DNA from: Paracoccus denitrificans
GTDB taxonomy: Bacteria; Pseudomonadota; Alphaproteobacteria; Rhodobacterales; Rhodobacteraceae
Length of the DNA stretch: 64,000 bases
NCBI GenBank assembly: GCA_003240735.1
Contig: QFNE01000004.1
Coordinates: forward strand, 62,001 to 126,000
Direction: 5' to 3'
Shown piece after piece: positions 36,086-45,127 of this stretch; the stretch's first letter is position 1, and each line of letters opens with the position of its first letter. The notes below the pieces were generated by a model that saw only the letters and a list, made by a program, of their open reading frames with translations, had not been told where the DNA came from and ran no database searches. Position numbers and translations under genes: made by a program.

Positions 36086-37477
36086 ATGCAATACGTCTCG
36101 ACGCGCGGGAACGCCCCGGCCCTGTCCTTTGCCGATGCGATGATGACCGGTCTGGCGCGGGACGGGGGGCTGTATGTCCCCGAAACCATCCCCCAGATCA
36201 GCGCCGACGACATTCGCGGGCTCGACGGGCTCAGCTATGAAGACGCGGCCCTGCGGATCATCGGCCCGTTCATCGGCGACAGCTTTTCGCAGGACGAACT
36301 GACGCAGGCGATCCGGCGCGCCTATCAGACGTTTGGCCACGCCGCACGCGCGCCGCTGGTCCAGCTGGCGCCCCGACATTTCATGCTGGAGCTGTTCCAC
36401 GGCCCCACGCTCGCGTTCAAGGACTTCGCGATGCAGCTGATCGGTCAGCTTTTCCAGATCGCCCTGTCGCGCGAAGGCCGCCGCATCACCATCGTGGGTG
36501 CGACCTCGGGCGACACCGGATCGGCGGCGATCGAGGCGTTTCGCGGGCTGCCGAACGTCGATGTCTTCATCATGTATCCCCACGGCCGCGTCAGCGAGGT
36601 TCAGCGCCGCCAGATGACGACGCCAGACGACGCCAACGTCCACGCACTGGCGATTTCGGGCACGTTCGATGATGCGCAGGCCCGGCTGAAGGACCTGTTC
36701 AACGACCACGACTTCCGCGACCGCGTGGGTCTTGCGGGCGTCAATTCGATCAATTGGGCGCGGGTTCTGGCGCAGGTCGTCTACTACTTCACCGCCGCGG
36801 CAAGCCTTGGCGCGCCGGACCGTCGCGTCAGCTTTACCGTGCCGACCGGAAATTTCGGCGACATCTTCGCAGGGTCGATCGCGCGCGCCATGGGTCTGCC
36901 GATCGACCGGCTGGTCATCGCCACCAACCAGAACGACATTCTGGACCGCGCGCTGACCACCGGCGAATACCGCGTCGGCCGGGTGGAGCCGTCGGTGTCG
37001 CCCAGCATGGACATTCAGGTCAGCTCGAACTTCGAACGGGCGCTGTACTTTGCCTATGACGGTGATGCGGCGGCCGTGCGGGCGCTGATGGACGAACTCC
37101 AGACCTCTGGCGGCTTCACGATCAGCCAAGGCGCACTGCAGCATCTGCGCGAGATCTATGATTCCGGCCGCGTGTCCGAGGCGGAAACCCTTTCCACAAT
37201 CGCTCGGGTGCGCGCGGAAACCGGGCAGGTGGTTTGCCCCCACACCGCCGTCGGCATCAAGGTCGCCGACGAAAGGCGCACGCCTGATACCACGATGGTG
37301 ACGCTGTCGACCGCGCACCCCGCCAAGTTCCCCGACGCCGTCGAACAGGCGATCGGCGTGCGCCCCCCGCTGCCGCCGCATATGGCGCGGCTCTTCGATC
37401 TGCCCGAGCGTGTGACCCGCGTTGAAAACGATCCAGAAGCAATTAAATCCCTGATCCTTGAACGGAGACCTGCTTGA
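36086..37477 (+). CDS. thrC: Threonine synthase
   Basis: Protein of 463 residues. The PLP lysine is in HGPTLAFKDFAMQL (about 110), and the phosphate-binding loop is ATSGDTGSAA. N-terminal MQYVSTRGNAPALSFADAM is typical of the longer bacterial class. It converts O-phosphohomoserine to threonine. Its placement between surf1 and an M16 peptidase is conserved in Rhodobacterales (known from memory). AAGGGGA precedes the start. Confidence 0.97.
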   Translation: MQYVSTRGNAPALSFADAMMTGLARDGGLYVPETIPQISADDIRGLDGLSYEDAALRIIGPFIGDSFSQDELTQAIRRAYQTFGHAARAPLVQLAPRHFMLELFHGPTLAFKDFAMQLIGQLFQIALSREGRRITIVGATSGDTGSAAIEAFRGLPNVDVFIMYPHGRVSEVQRRQMTTPDDANVHALAISGTFDDAQARLKDLFNDHDFRDRVGLAGVNSINWARVLAQVVYYFTAAASLGAPDRRVSFTVPTGNFGDIFAGSIARAMGLPIDRLVIATNQNDILDRALTTGEYRVGRVEPSVSPSMDIQVSSNFERALYFAYDGDAAAVRALMDELQTSGGFTISQGALQHLREIYDSGRVSEAETLSTIARVRAETGQVVCPHTAVGIKVADERRTPDTTMVTLSTAHPAKFPDAVEQAIGVRPPLPPHMARLFDLPERVTRVENDPEAIKSLILERRPA

Positions 37478-38739
37478 CCGACCTTCAAATCACGACCCTG
37501 CCCAACGGCCTGCGCATTGCCACCCGCAAGATGGCGGGCCTGCATTCTGCATCCATCGGCATCTGGGTCAGCGCCGGTGGGCGCGACGAACGGATCGAGC
37601 AGAACGGCATCGCGCATTTCCTTGAACACATGGCGTTCAAGGGCACGACCTCGCGCAGCGCCCTGCAGATCGCCGAAGCGATCGAGGATGTGGGCGGCTA
37701 CATCAATGCCTATACCTCGCGCGATGTGACGGCGTATTATGCGCGCGTGTTGGCGGCGGATGTGCCGCTGGCCTTGGACGTGATCGGGGACATCGTCCTG
37801 AACCCGGTCTTTGACCAGCGCGAAATCGACGTCGAACGCGGCGTGATCCTGCAGGAAATCGGGCAGTCGCTGGACACACCCGACGATGTGATCTTCGACT
37901 GGCTCCAAGAAGCCGCCTATCCCGATCAGCCGATGGGCCGGACGATCCTTGGCCCGGCTGAACGTGTGTCGACCTTTTCGCGCGATGACCTGGCCCGGTT
38001 CGTCGGCGAACATTACGGCCCCGGCCAGATGGTCGTCGCGGCCGCCGGCGCCGTCGATCACGACGCCATTGTGCGTCAGGCCGAACAGCTGATGGGTCAT
38101 CTGTCCCCGTTGGTCGACGTTCAGCGCGAAGTGGCCCGCTGGCAGGGCGCCGAACTGCGCCGCGTCAAGAAGCTGGAGCAGGCGCATTTCGCGCTGGCCT
38201 TTGAGGGGCCAGGCTATGGCGGCGCCGATTTCTATGCCGCGCAGATCTGGACCGCGGCGCTGGGTGGCGGTATGTCATCGCGCCTGTTCCAGAAGGTGCG
38301 CGAGGAACGTGGCCTTTGCTATACCATCTTTGCGCAGTCGGGCTTTCACGAAGACACCGGCATGGTCACCATTTATGCGGGCACATCCGCCGCGCAGATC
38401 GGTGATCTGGCGGGCATCACCATTGACGAAATCCGCCGTTCCGCCGAAGACATGTCCGAACCCGAAGTTGCCCGAGCCAAGGCCCAGCTGAAGGCCGGTC
38501 TGTTGATGGGACTGGAAAGTCCCTCGGCGCAGGCGGAACGCATGGCGCGGTCGCTGGCGATCTGGGGCCGCGTGCCTGACCCGGCCGAGGTGGCGGAACG
38601 CATCGACGCCGTGACCGCCGCCGACGTGCGCACCCATGCCGAAGCGATCATCGCGGCGGCGCGTCCTGCGCTGGCGCTTTACGGCCCGGTCCGCCGCGCC
38701 CCCAGCCGCGACAGTCTGGCGGAACGTCTGGCCGCCTGA
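37474..38739 (+). CDS. M16 family zinc peptidase (mitochondrial-processing-peptidase-like)
   Basis: Protein of 421 residues. The inverted zinc motif HxxEH is in HFLEHMAFKGT (about 50), with the downstream glutamate in DVERGVILQEI. Two M16 domains follow. Single-subunit proteins of this type are the bacterial relatives of MPP beta. TTG start at 37474 overlaps the thrC stop by 4 bp and has GGAGA upstream. Substrate unknown. Confidence 0.94.
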   Translation: MTDLQITTLPNGLRIATRKMAGLHSASIGIWVSAGGRDERIEQNGIAHFLEHMAFKGTTSRSALQIAEAIEDVGGYINAYTSRDVTAYYARVLAADVPLALDVIGDIVLNPVFDQREIDVERGVILQEIGQSLDTPDDVIFDWLQEAAYPDQPMGRTILGPAERVSTFSRDDLARFVGEHYGPGQMVVAAAGAVDHDAIVRQAEQLMGHLSPLVDVQREVARWQGAELRRVKKLEQAHFALAFEGPGYGGADFYAAQIWTAALGGGMSSRLFQKVREERGLCYTIFAQSGFHEDTGMVTIYAGTSAAQIGDLAGITIDEIRRSAEDMSEPEVARAKAQLKAGLLMGLESPSAQAERMARSLAIWGRVPDPAEVAERIDAVTAADVRTHAEAIIAAARPALALYGPVRRAPSRDSLAERLAA

Positions 38740-39320
38740 TGTTTCGACGCCACCATGCGCCCCGGATCGAAACTGAGCGCATGGTCCTGCGTCTGCCGTC
38801 ACACGGCGACTATACCGCCTGGGCCAGCCTGCGCAGTGACAGCCGCGACTTCCTGATCCCGTGGGAGCCGGTCTGGCACCCCGATCACCTGACCCGGCGG
38901 TCCTTTACCAATCGCGTCTATCTGGCCCAGCGGGGGCATCGCACCGGCAGCAGTCTGCCGCTGTTTCTGGTTCGCCGCGACGGGGTCCTGCTGGGGGCCG
39001 TGACGCTCGACAATGTCCGGCGCGGTCCGGCGCAGATGGGCACGCTTGGATACTGGATCGGCCAGCCCTTCGCCCGTCATGGATACATGAGCGAGGCACT
39101 GGCCGCAGTCGTCGCCCACGCGTTCGGGGCGCTGAACCTGTCGCGGCTGGAATCTGCGTGTCTGCCGGAAAACGTGGCCAGCCGGGGCGTGCTGGAAAAG
39201 TGCGGCTACAAGTACGAAGGCGTCGCGCAAAGCTATCTGCAGATCAACGGACGCTGGCGGACGCATGTGCTTTATGCCAACTTGCGCAGCGACCGGCGGG
39301 GGCGGACGGACGTGCGATAG
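38739..39320 (+). CDS. GNAT acetyltransferase, RimJ-like
   Basis: Protein of 193 residues with the RimJ/RimL-type fold: ETERMVLRLPSHGDYTAW at the start, GTLGYWIGQPFARHGYMSEA (the acetyl-CoA binding region, shown in part) and VASRGVLEKCGYKYEGV near the end. RimJ acetylates the N-terminus of ribosomal protein S5. The substrate here is inferred by similarity only. The ATG overlaps the M16 stop by one base. Confidence 0.85.
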   Translation: MFRRHHAPRIETERMVLRLPSHGDYTAWASLRSDSRDFLIPWEPVWHPDHLTRRSFTNRVYLAQRGHRTGSSLPLFLVRRDGVLLGAVTLDNVRRGPAQMGTLGYWIGQPFARHGYMSEALAAVVAHAFGALNLSRLESACLPENVASRGVLEKCGYKYEGVAQSYLQINGRWRTHVLYANLRSDRRGRTDVR

Positions 39321-39378
39321 GCTGACGCGTGCCGGGCATCCCGTCACCCCACAATTTCGCCTGCAAGGTCTGCTTCCG

Positions 39379-40809
39379 ATGACATCCCACCTGACGCCCG
39401 CCGATGACCGTTTGGCCGCGCTGATCGAACCCGGCATCCTGCGCCCGCTTGAGCCCCGCCATCTGGACGAGCCGCGCGGTCGGTACACAGGCCAAGCCGG
39501 TCTGGTCGCCGCCCCCCGCACGGTCGAGGAGTTGGCGAGCGTCGTGCAAGCCTGCAATCAGTTGCGGGTCGGGGTCCTGCCGCGCGGGGGCGGGACCGGG
39601 TTGGTGGCAGGCGGCGTCATGCCCTATGGCCCCGCGCCGCTGATCGTCAGTCTGGAACGCATGACCTCGATCCGCCGGATCTGGCCGGAAGAGGACGTCA
39701 TGATCGCCGAGGCGGGCGTCACGCTCCAGGCCGTGCGGGACGAGGCTGCGCGCGTCGGTCGGCTGTTCCCGCTGTCGCTGGCGGCACAGGGCACGGCTCA
39801 GATGGGCGGGGTCCTGTCCACGAACGCAGGCGGCGTCGCCGTCCTGCGCTGGGGCAACGCCCGCGCGCTGTGCCTGGGGATCGAGGCGGTGCTGCCCGAC
39901 GGCAGCATCATGCGCGACCTGAAGCGCCTGCGCAAAGACAACACTGGATATGACCTGCGCGATCTGTTGATCGGGGCCGAAGGCACGCTTGGGATCATCA
40001 CCGCCGCCAGCCTTCGACTGGCCCCGGCACCGGCCGAGGTTGCGACCGCGATGTTGCAGGTCCCCGACCCATCCGCCGCGCTGGGCCTTCTGTCGCTGGC
40101 GCAGGCCCGGTTTGCCGGCTGCGTGACCGCGTTCGAACTGATTTCCGGGCAGGGGCTGCGCTTTCAGGCCGAAGTAATGCCCGAGCTGCGCCAGCCGCTG
40201 CCCGACGCCGCTTGGTCAGTCCTGTTGGAGTTGTCCTTGCCGCAGGGCCTGCCTGCCGACGACGCGCTGACCGGGCTTCTGGAAACGGCGATGGATCAGG
40301 GGCTGGTTCTGGACGGGGCGCTGGCCGGATCGAACCAGCAGGCCGCCGATTTCTGGCGCGTACGCGAAGAACTGCCCGAGGCGAACCGCCGCATCGGTGC
40401 GGTGTCGTCCCATGACATCAGCCTGCCTTTGTCCGAGGTTGCGGGCTTTATTCTGGATGCGGGTCAGATGCTGGCGGCGATGGGTGATTTCCGGATCAAC
40501 TGCTTTGGCCATCTGGGCGACGGCAACCTGCATTACAACGTCTTTCCCGCCGCCGGGCATCGGCGTGAGGAATACGACCACCTGCGCCACGACGTGCAGG
40601 AAGCCGTTCATGACATGGTCGTGGCGCGCGGCGGGTCGTTTTCCGCCGAACACGGTGTCGGCCGCCTGAAGGTCGAAGACCTGCAACGCTGGGGCGACAC
40701 CGCCCGACTGCGGGCCATGCGCGCGATCAAGTCGGCACTGGATCCCAACGGGATCATGAACCCCGGCGCGGTCCTGCCCGCTGAGGGGTACGGGCTCTCG
40801 GCCCACTAG
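39379..40809 (+). CDS. FAD-linked oxidase, D-2-hydroxyacid dehydrogenase type
   Basis: Protein of 476 residues with an N-terminal FAD_binding_4 domain (LPRGGGTGLVAGGV at about 70; DNTGYDLRDLLIGAEGTLG) and a C-terminal FAD-oxidase domain with metal-binding GHLGDGNLHYNVF and AEHGVG. Closest class by motif is D-2-hydroxyglutarate or D-lactate dehydrogenase. The exact 2-hydroxyacid cannot be read from the sequence. ATG at 39379 fits family length. Confidence 0.9.
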   Translation: MTSHLTPADDRLAALIEPGILRPLEPRHLDEPRGRYTGQAGLVAAPRTVEELASVVQACNQLRVGVLPRGGGTGLVAGGVMPYGPAPLIVSLERMTSIRRIWPEEDVMIAEAGVTLQAVRDEAARVGRLFPLSLAAQGTAQMGGVLSTNAGGVAVLRWGNARALCLGIEAVLPDGSIMRDLKRLRKDNTGYDLRDLLIGAEGTLGIITAASLRLAPAPAEVATAMLQVPDPSAALGLLSLAQARFAGCVTAFELISGQGLRFQAEVMPELRQPLPDAAWSVLLELSLPQGLPADDALTGLLETAMDQGLVLDGALAGSNQQAADFWRVREELPEANRRIGAVSSHDISLPLSEVAGFILDAGQMLAAMGDFRINCFGHLGDGNLHYNVFPAAGHRREEYDHLRHDVQEAVHDMVVARGGSFSAEHGVGRLKVEDLQRWGDTARLRAMRAIKSALDPNGIMNPGAVLPAEGYGLSAH

Positions 40810-40810
40810 G

Positions 40811-40850
40811 AACCGGGGGCTGTCTGCCCCGGACCCCCGAGGATACTTGC
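40811..40850. repeat. GC-rich intergenic palindrome of a Rhodobacterales-type repeat
   Basis: CCGGGGGC...GCCCCGG followed by ACCCCCGAGGATAC. Elements of this form recur between genes in many Rhodobacterales genomes (recalled, not searched). It could also end transcripts of the upstream gene, but there is no T run. Confidence 0.5.
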
Positions 40851-40865
40851 CTGACGAAGAGGCCC

Positions 40866-41063
40866 TTACAGGTTCGCGGGCAGGGGTTCTGGCGAATACC
40901 CCTCGGCGCTGATGATTTCGGCCGCGCGGGCGGCGCCGATGCCGTCGATGGTGACCTCTTTGGTCTGCAGGTCCACCGTCGCGGTGCCGCCGGCATCCTT
41001 GATCGCGGTTTCGATGGCCGATTTGCAGTGGCCACAGCTCATATCTTCCACACGGAATTTCAT
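40866..41063 (-). CDS. CopZ-like copper chaperone (HMA domain)
   Basis: Protein of 65 residues, one complete heavy-metal-associated domain. The metal-binding CxxC is in DMSCGHCKSAI at about residues 7-17. It binds Cu(I) and hands it to P-type ATPases. No copper ATPase is in the window; the caa3-type and aa3 oxidases nearby are copper enzymes, but they are more than 5 kb away. The start at 41063 has GGAAAGG upstream. Confidence 0.9.
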   Translation of the reverse strand: MKFRVEDMSCGHCKSAIETAIKDAGGTATVDLQTKEVTIDGIGAARAAEIISAEGYSPEPLPANL

Positions 41064-41150
41064 CTCGTGCCCTTTCCTTGTGCAAAACTCTCTGCCTAAA
41101 GATTGGCATTCGCGGCCGCCGCCGCAATTCCCCCGACGGTGAGAAAAAAA

Positions 41151-42068
41151 ATGGGCAGTGAAAATTTTCGCGCGTCTGTGCTGATGGTCGTCTCGATGGT
41201 GCTGTTCGCCTTCGAGGACATGTTCATCAAGCTGATGTCGGAAGGTCTGCCTTACACGCAGGTGCTGTTCATCATCGGACTGCTGGGGCTGCCGATGTTC
41301 TGGATCGCCCTTGTGGCGCGGGGCGGGCGGCTGTTCACGCGCGATCTGCTCCATCCCATGGTCCTTTTGCGCAACGCGGGCGAGGTCGTGGGGTCGCTGG
41401 GGATCGTCGCGGCGCTGGCGCTCAGCCCGCTTGCCTCGACCTCGGCGCTGATGCAGGCACTGCCGCTGGCCATCGTCATCGGTGCGGCGGTGTTTCTGCG
41501 CGAACCGGTCGGCTGGCGGCGCTGGCTGGCGATCGGGGTGGGCGTCGGGGGCGTTCTACTGATCCTGCGGCCCGGCCTGTCGACGTTCCAGCCAACATCG
41601 GTCATCGCGCTGGTCGCGGTCACTGGCTTTGCCGTCCGGGATCTGGCGACCCGCCGGATCCCCGCGCATATCCCCTCGATGCAACTCGCGGCGTCGGCGT
41701 TTCTGGCGCTGCTGATTGCGGCGGGCGTGGCGGCCGTCGTGCTGGGGCAGCGTTTCGTCGCTCCCAGCCTGCTGACCTGCGCCTACAGCATCGCCTGCGT
41801 GGCCGTTGGCGTCACCGCCTACGCCATGATCGTCGCCGCCACCCGCCTGGGCGAGGCGTCGGCCATCGCGCCCCTGCGCTATGTCCGTCTGGTCACCGCG
41901 CTGGTGCTGGCGGTGATCGTCTTTGGCGAACGCCCCGATGCGCCCACCCTGATCGGCGCCGCGATCATCGTCGGATCGGGCGGCTACGCCATGTGGCGAG
42001 AGGCCGTCCGCCGTCGCCGCCTGCTGCGCACCACCACCCTGCCGCGCGGGACGACACGGCGCGTCTGA
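41151..42068 (+). CDS. EamA/DMT superfamily transporter
   Basis: Protein of 305 residues with ten membrane helices in two EamA repeats; FLREPVGWRRW and FGERPDAPTLIGA are the two repeat signatures. The substrate is unknown. ATG at 41151 follows a run of A; a GTG at 41139 in frame is an alternative. It diverges from the CopZ gene. Confidence 0.9.
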   Translation: MGSENFRASVLMVVSMVLFAFEDMFIKLMSEGLPYTQVLFIIGLLGLPMFWIALVARGGRLFTRDLLHPMVLLRNAGEVVGSLGIVAALALSPLASTSALMQALPLAIVIGAAVFLREPVGWRRWLAIGVGVGGVLLILRPGLSTFQPTSVIALVAVTGFAVRDLATRRIPAHIPSMQLAASAFLALLIAAGVAAVVLGQRFVAPSLLTCAYSIACVAVGVTAYAMIVAATRLGEASAIAPLRYVRLVTALVLAVIVFGERPDAPTLIGAAIIVGSGGYAMWREAVRRRRLLRTTTLPRGTTRRV

Positions 42069-42121
42069 CCCGACGCTGAAATCCCCTTCCCGCAGGGCTT
42101 TGCGCCTTGTATAGGCCAGCC

Positions 42122-43918
42122 ATGACCCAGCTTGACCTGATCCGCAATTTTTCCATCGTGGCCCATATCGACCACGGCAAATCCACGCTCGCCGATCGTC
42201 TGATCCAGATGACCGGCACCGTCGCTGAACGCGACATGAAAGAGCAGCTGCTCGACAGCATGGATATCGAGCGTGAGCGCGGCATCACGATCAAGGCCAA
42301 CACCGTGCGCATCAGCTATCCGGCGAAGGACGGGCGCACCTATGTGCTGAACCTGATCGACACCCCCGGCCATGTCGACTTCGCGTACGAAGTCAGCCGC
42401 TCGATGCGTGCCGTCGAAGGGTCGCTGCTGGTCGTCGACGCGTCCCAGGGGGTCGAGGCGCAGACGCTCGCCAACGTCTATCAGGCGATCGACGCGGGGC
42501 ATGAGATCGTGCCGGTCCTGAACAAGATCGACCTGCCCGCGGCCGACCCGGTGCGCGTCAAGGAAAACATCGAAGACGTCATCGGCATCGACGCGTCTGA
42601 CGCGGTGGAAATCAGCGCCAAGACCGGCCTCGGCATCCCCGACGTGCTGGAAGCCATCGTCACCCGCCTGCCGGCCCCCAAGGGCGACCGCGACGCACCG
42701 CTGAAGGCGATGCTGGTGGACAGCTGGTATGACGCCTATCTGGGCGTCGTCGTCATGATCCGCGTCATGGACGGCGTCATCCGCAAGGGCGACCGCGTCA
42801 AGATGATGCAGACCGGCGCCGTCTATGGCATCGACAAGCTGGCCGTCCTGACCCCTGCGATGAAGGACATCGCCGAGCTTGGGCCGGGCGAGATCGGCGT
42901 CTTCACCGCTTCGATCAAGCAGGTCCGCGACACCCGCGTGGGCGACACCATCACCCATGAACGCAAGGGCACCGACGAGCCGCTGCCCGGCTTCAAACCC
43001 GCGCAGCCGGTGGTCTTCTGCGGGTTGTTCCCGGTCGACGCCAATGATTTCGAGGCGCTGCGCGACGCCATCGAAAAGCTCGCGCTCAACGACGCCAGCT
43101 TTTCCTATGAAATGGAAACCTCGGCCGCGCTGGGCTTCGGCTTCCGCTGCGGGTTCCTGGGGCTGCTGCACCTTGAGGTCATCCGCGACCGTCTGGAACG
43201 CGAATACGATCTGGACCTGATCACCACCGCGCCCAGCGTCGTCTTCCGCCTGCACATGCGCGACGGCGAGGTGCGCGAACTGCACAACCCCGCCGACATG
43301 CCCGACCTGACGCTGGTCGATCATATCGAGGAGCCGCGCATCAAGGCCACGATCATGGTCCCCGACGAATATCTGGGCGACGTGCTGAAGCTGTGCCAGG
43401 ACCGCCGCGGCATCCAGCTGGACCTGACCTATGCGGGACAACGCGCGATGGTCGTCTATGACCTGCCCTTGGCCGAGGTCGTCTTCGACTTCTACGACCG
43501 CCTGAAATCGGTCACCAAGGGCTATGCGTCCTTCGATTATCAGCTGGCCGAGTACCGCGAGGATTTTCTGGTCAAGATGTCGATCCTTGTGAACGACGAA
43601 CCCGTCGACGCGCTGTCGATCATGGTCCACCGCGACCGGGCCGAGTCCCGCGGCCGGGTGATGGTCGAAAAACTGAAAGAGCTGATCCCCCGCCACATGT
43701 TCAAGATCCCGATCCAGGCGGCCATCGGGTCCCGCGTGATCGCCCGCGAGACGCTGTCAGCGATGCGCAAGGACGTGACCGCCAAGTGTTACGGCGGGGA
43801 CGCGACGCGGAAGAAAAAGCTTTTGGAAAAGCAAAAGGCCGGTAAGAAGAAGATGCGCCAGTTCGGGAAGGTCGAAATCCCGCAGACGGCGTTTATTCAG
43901 GCGTTGAAGATGGAGTGA
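42122..43918 (+). CDS. lepA: Elongation factor 4 (LepA)
   Basis: Protein of 598 residues. G1 motif is AHIDHGKSTLADRL, G3 is DTPGHVDF and G4 is NKIDLP. The LepA-specific C-terminal domain ends with GGDATRKKKLLEKQKAGKKK. It is a ribosome-associated GTPase. The ATG at 42122 is standard; the frame extends back to a TTG at 42107 without support. The stop is 4 bp before the pentapeptide-repeat gene. Confidence 0.97.
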   Translation: MTQLDLIRNFSIVAHIDHGKSTLADRLIQMTGTVAERDMKEQLLDSMDIERERGITIKANTVRISYPAKDGRTYVLNLIDTPGHVDFAYEVSRSMRAVEGSLLVVDASQGVEAQTLANVYQAIDAGHEIVPVLNKIDLPAADPVRVKENIEDVIGIDASDAVEISAKTGLGIPDVLEAIVTRLPAPKGDRDAPLKAMLVDSWYDAYLGVVVMIRVMDGVIRKGDRVKMMQTGAVYGIDKLAVLTPAMKDIAELGPGEIGVFTASIKQVRDTRVGDTITHERKGTDEPLPGFKPAQPVVFCGLFPVDANDFEALRDAIEKLALNDASFSYEMETSAALGFGFRCGFLGLLHLEVIRDRLEREYDLDLITTAPSVVFRLHMRDGEVRELHNPADMPDLTLVDHIEEPRIKATIMVPDEYLGDVLKLCQDRRGIQLDLTYAGQRAMVVYDLPLAEVVFDFYDRLKSVTKGYASFDYQLAEYREDFLVKMSILVNDEPVDALSIMVHRDRAESRGRVMVEKLKELIPRHMFKIPIQAAIGSRVIARETLSAMRKDVTAKCYGGDATRKKKLLEKQKAGKKKMRQFGKVEIPQTAFIQALKME

Positions 43919-43922
43919 GGGG

Positions 43923-44891
43923 ATGGCTGATCCTGAAGATCTTGCGCACGTTAATTCAGGCGCCATCGACCTCACGGGATGTATCCTTACCGATAGTCGA
44001 TTTGAAAATACCGATCTTTCGGGCAGAGATTTCAGTGGTGCTAACCTAGATGGGGCGTCGTTCATAAACTGTAATCTAGTGGGCGCAAACTTCGAAAACG
44101 CAAGCCTCGTTCGCGCTGATTTTAGAAATTCTAATCTTGAATCGTCTCAATTTAACGGCAGCATATTCGAAGTGAACTTTTCAAGCGCTAACATTTCTCG
44201 CACAGTTTTCCAGGGACATTTGTACGGGTGCAATTTTTCCGATGCCAAAATGTCAGGGGCGGTATTTAAAAACTCTACATTTGCTGACAAGAATGTTTTC
44301 TCAAATGTTGTTATAGATGATAATACGGACTTCGAGAATGTTTCTCTGCTTCGGCCAGACTCACGTAAGCCGTTGTTCAAAAACTATATTTACGAACGCG
44401 GGAGACTGCACCGACGTATTTCGGCTGAATCGACGGAGATCGAGGCAGCCGTTGGTGGCGGCGATGAAGCCAAGCAAAAAACGGTCGACGCCATTGATGC
44501 TTCGCTAACTGCTCTAGAATCCGTTCTCCGCGATTCTGCAGAGATGCGCGCTAGTCGACCGGGACTTGGGCATAATAATCCACCTGAAGAATTTTATTTG
44601 GGTGACGAACTGGTAGAGAAAGCCAAGCGCGCGCTCAACGCCGCACGCGAGGACGTTATTGCCGATCGGAAGAACTCAGAGTCGTTGGAAGATGCAAAAG
44701 CCGTTGCGAATACGATTCAGCAAAAGGCATTGGATTGGGTCAGGGCGCGTCTCGACGATTTTGCGACGGAGTTTGCAAAGTCTGCGGGGAAGACGTTGGG
44801 TGGGAAGGCAGGGTTGATTTTTTCGACGCTATTGTTTTCGGAGACGTTTGGAAATGCAGTAGCAGCACTCACCAAGTGGATCGGTGGATAA
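43923..44891 (+). CDS. Pentapeptide-repeat protein with helical C-terminal half, foreign composition
   Basis: Protein of 322 residues. Residues about 15-115 form pentapeptide repeats of the A(D/N)LxX type (TDLSG, RDFSG, ANLDG, ASFIN, CNLVG, ANFEN), which fold as a right-handed quadrilateral helix. A helical region follows, then the motif RPGLGHNNPPEEF at about residue 213, a charged helix (about 230-290) and a final hydrophobic segment (GLIFSTLLFSETFGNAV). Codons are visibly AT-richer (AAT, TTT, AGA) than in lepA. GAGGGG precedes the ATG. Function unknown; the architecture suggests a membrane-associated effector or inhibitor (inference). Confidence 0.85.
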   Translation: MADPEDLAHVNSGAIDLTGCILTDSRFENTDLSGRDFSGANLDGASFINCNLVGANFENASLVRADFRNSNLESSQFNGSIFEVNFSSANISRTVFQGHLYGCNFSDAKMSGAVFKNSTFADKNVFSNVVIDDNTDFENVSLLRPDSRKPLFKNYIYERGRLHRRISAESTEIEAAVGGGDEAKQKTVDAIDASLTALESVLRDSAEMRASRPGLGHNNPPEEFYLGDELVEKAKRALNAAREDVIADRKNSESLEDAKAVANTIQQKALDWVRARLDDFATEFAKSAGKTLGGKAGLIFSTLLFSETFGNAVAALTKWIGG

Positions 44892-45054
44892 CGGACAGCA
44901 TCCACTAACGCCGACGAATACGGCCAATCCTCGGGGCGGGTGACGAAGCCGTGCTTCACGGGGTTGAACCAACAATACTCCACATGCGCAGCGAAGTCGG
45001 CCTCGTCGCGGATATGGTGTTCGTAAAACCGCCGTTGCCACATCACGCAACGCC
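44881..45054 (-). pseudogene. C-terminal RAYT transposase fragment (partial duplicate)
   Basis: Reading the minus strand gives WQRRFYEHHIRDEADF and HVEYCWFNPVKHGFV, matching the C-terminal part of the adjacent intact transposase. No N-terminal HUH part is present. The 127 bp at 44914-45040 repeat 45144-45270 with 10 mismatches. The frame runs on into the antisense of the pentapeptide gene. Confidence 0.8.
44914..45040. repeat. 127-bp direct repeat, copy 1
   Basis: Same orientation as 45144-45270, 117 of 127 positions identical by eye; offset 230 bp. It encodes the C-terminal part of a RAYT. Confidence 0.9.
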
Positions 45055-45127
45055 GTAGGGTGGGGTTCACCCCACCACTCTTCCGACAATCCGTCTCCAA
45101 AAAACGGTGGGGTGAACCCCACCCTAC
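45055..45127. repeat. Inverted pair of GTAG-type REP palindromes
   Basis: 45055-45076 begins GTAG followed by stem GGTGGGG-TTCA-CCCCACC; 45106-45127 is the same element inverted, ending CTAC. They flank a 29-bp spacer, giving a BIME-like unit. The TAG within the second element is the stop codon of the RAYT gene. Confidence 0.85.

Noticed and set aside
35624..37381. 585-residue open frame on the minus strand
   Set aside because: It is antisense to surf1 and thrC, both with intact signatures and overlapping operon starts.
41984..43696. 570-residue open frame on the minus strand
   Set aside because: It is antisense to lepA, whose motifs are complete; long antisense frames are expected in GC-rich DNA.
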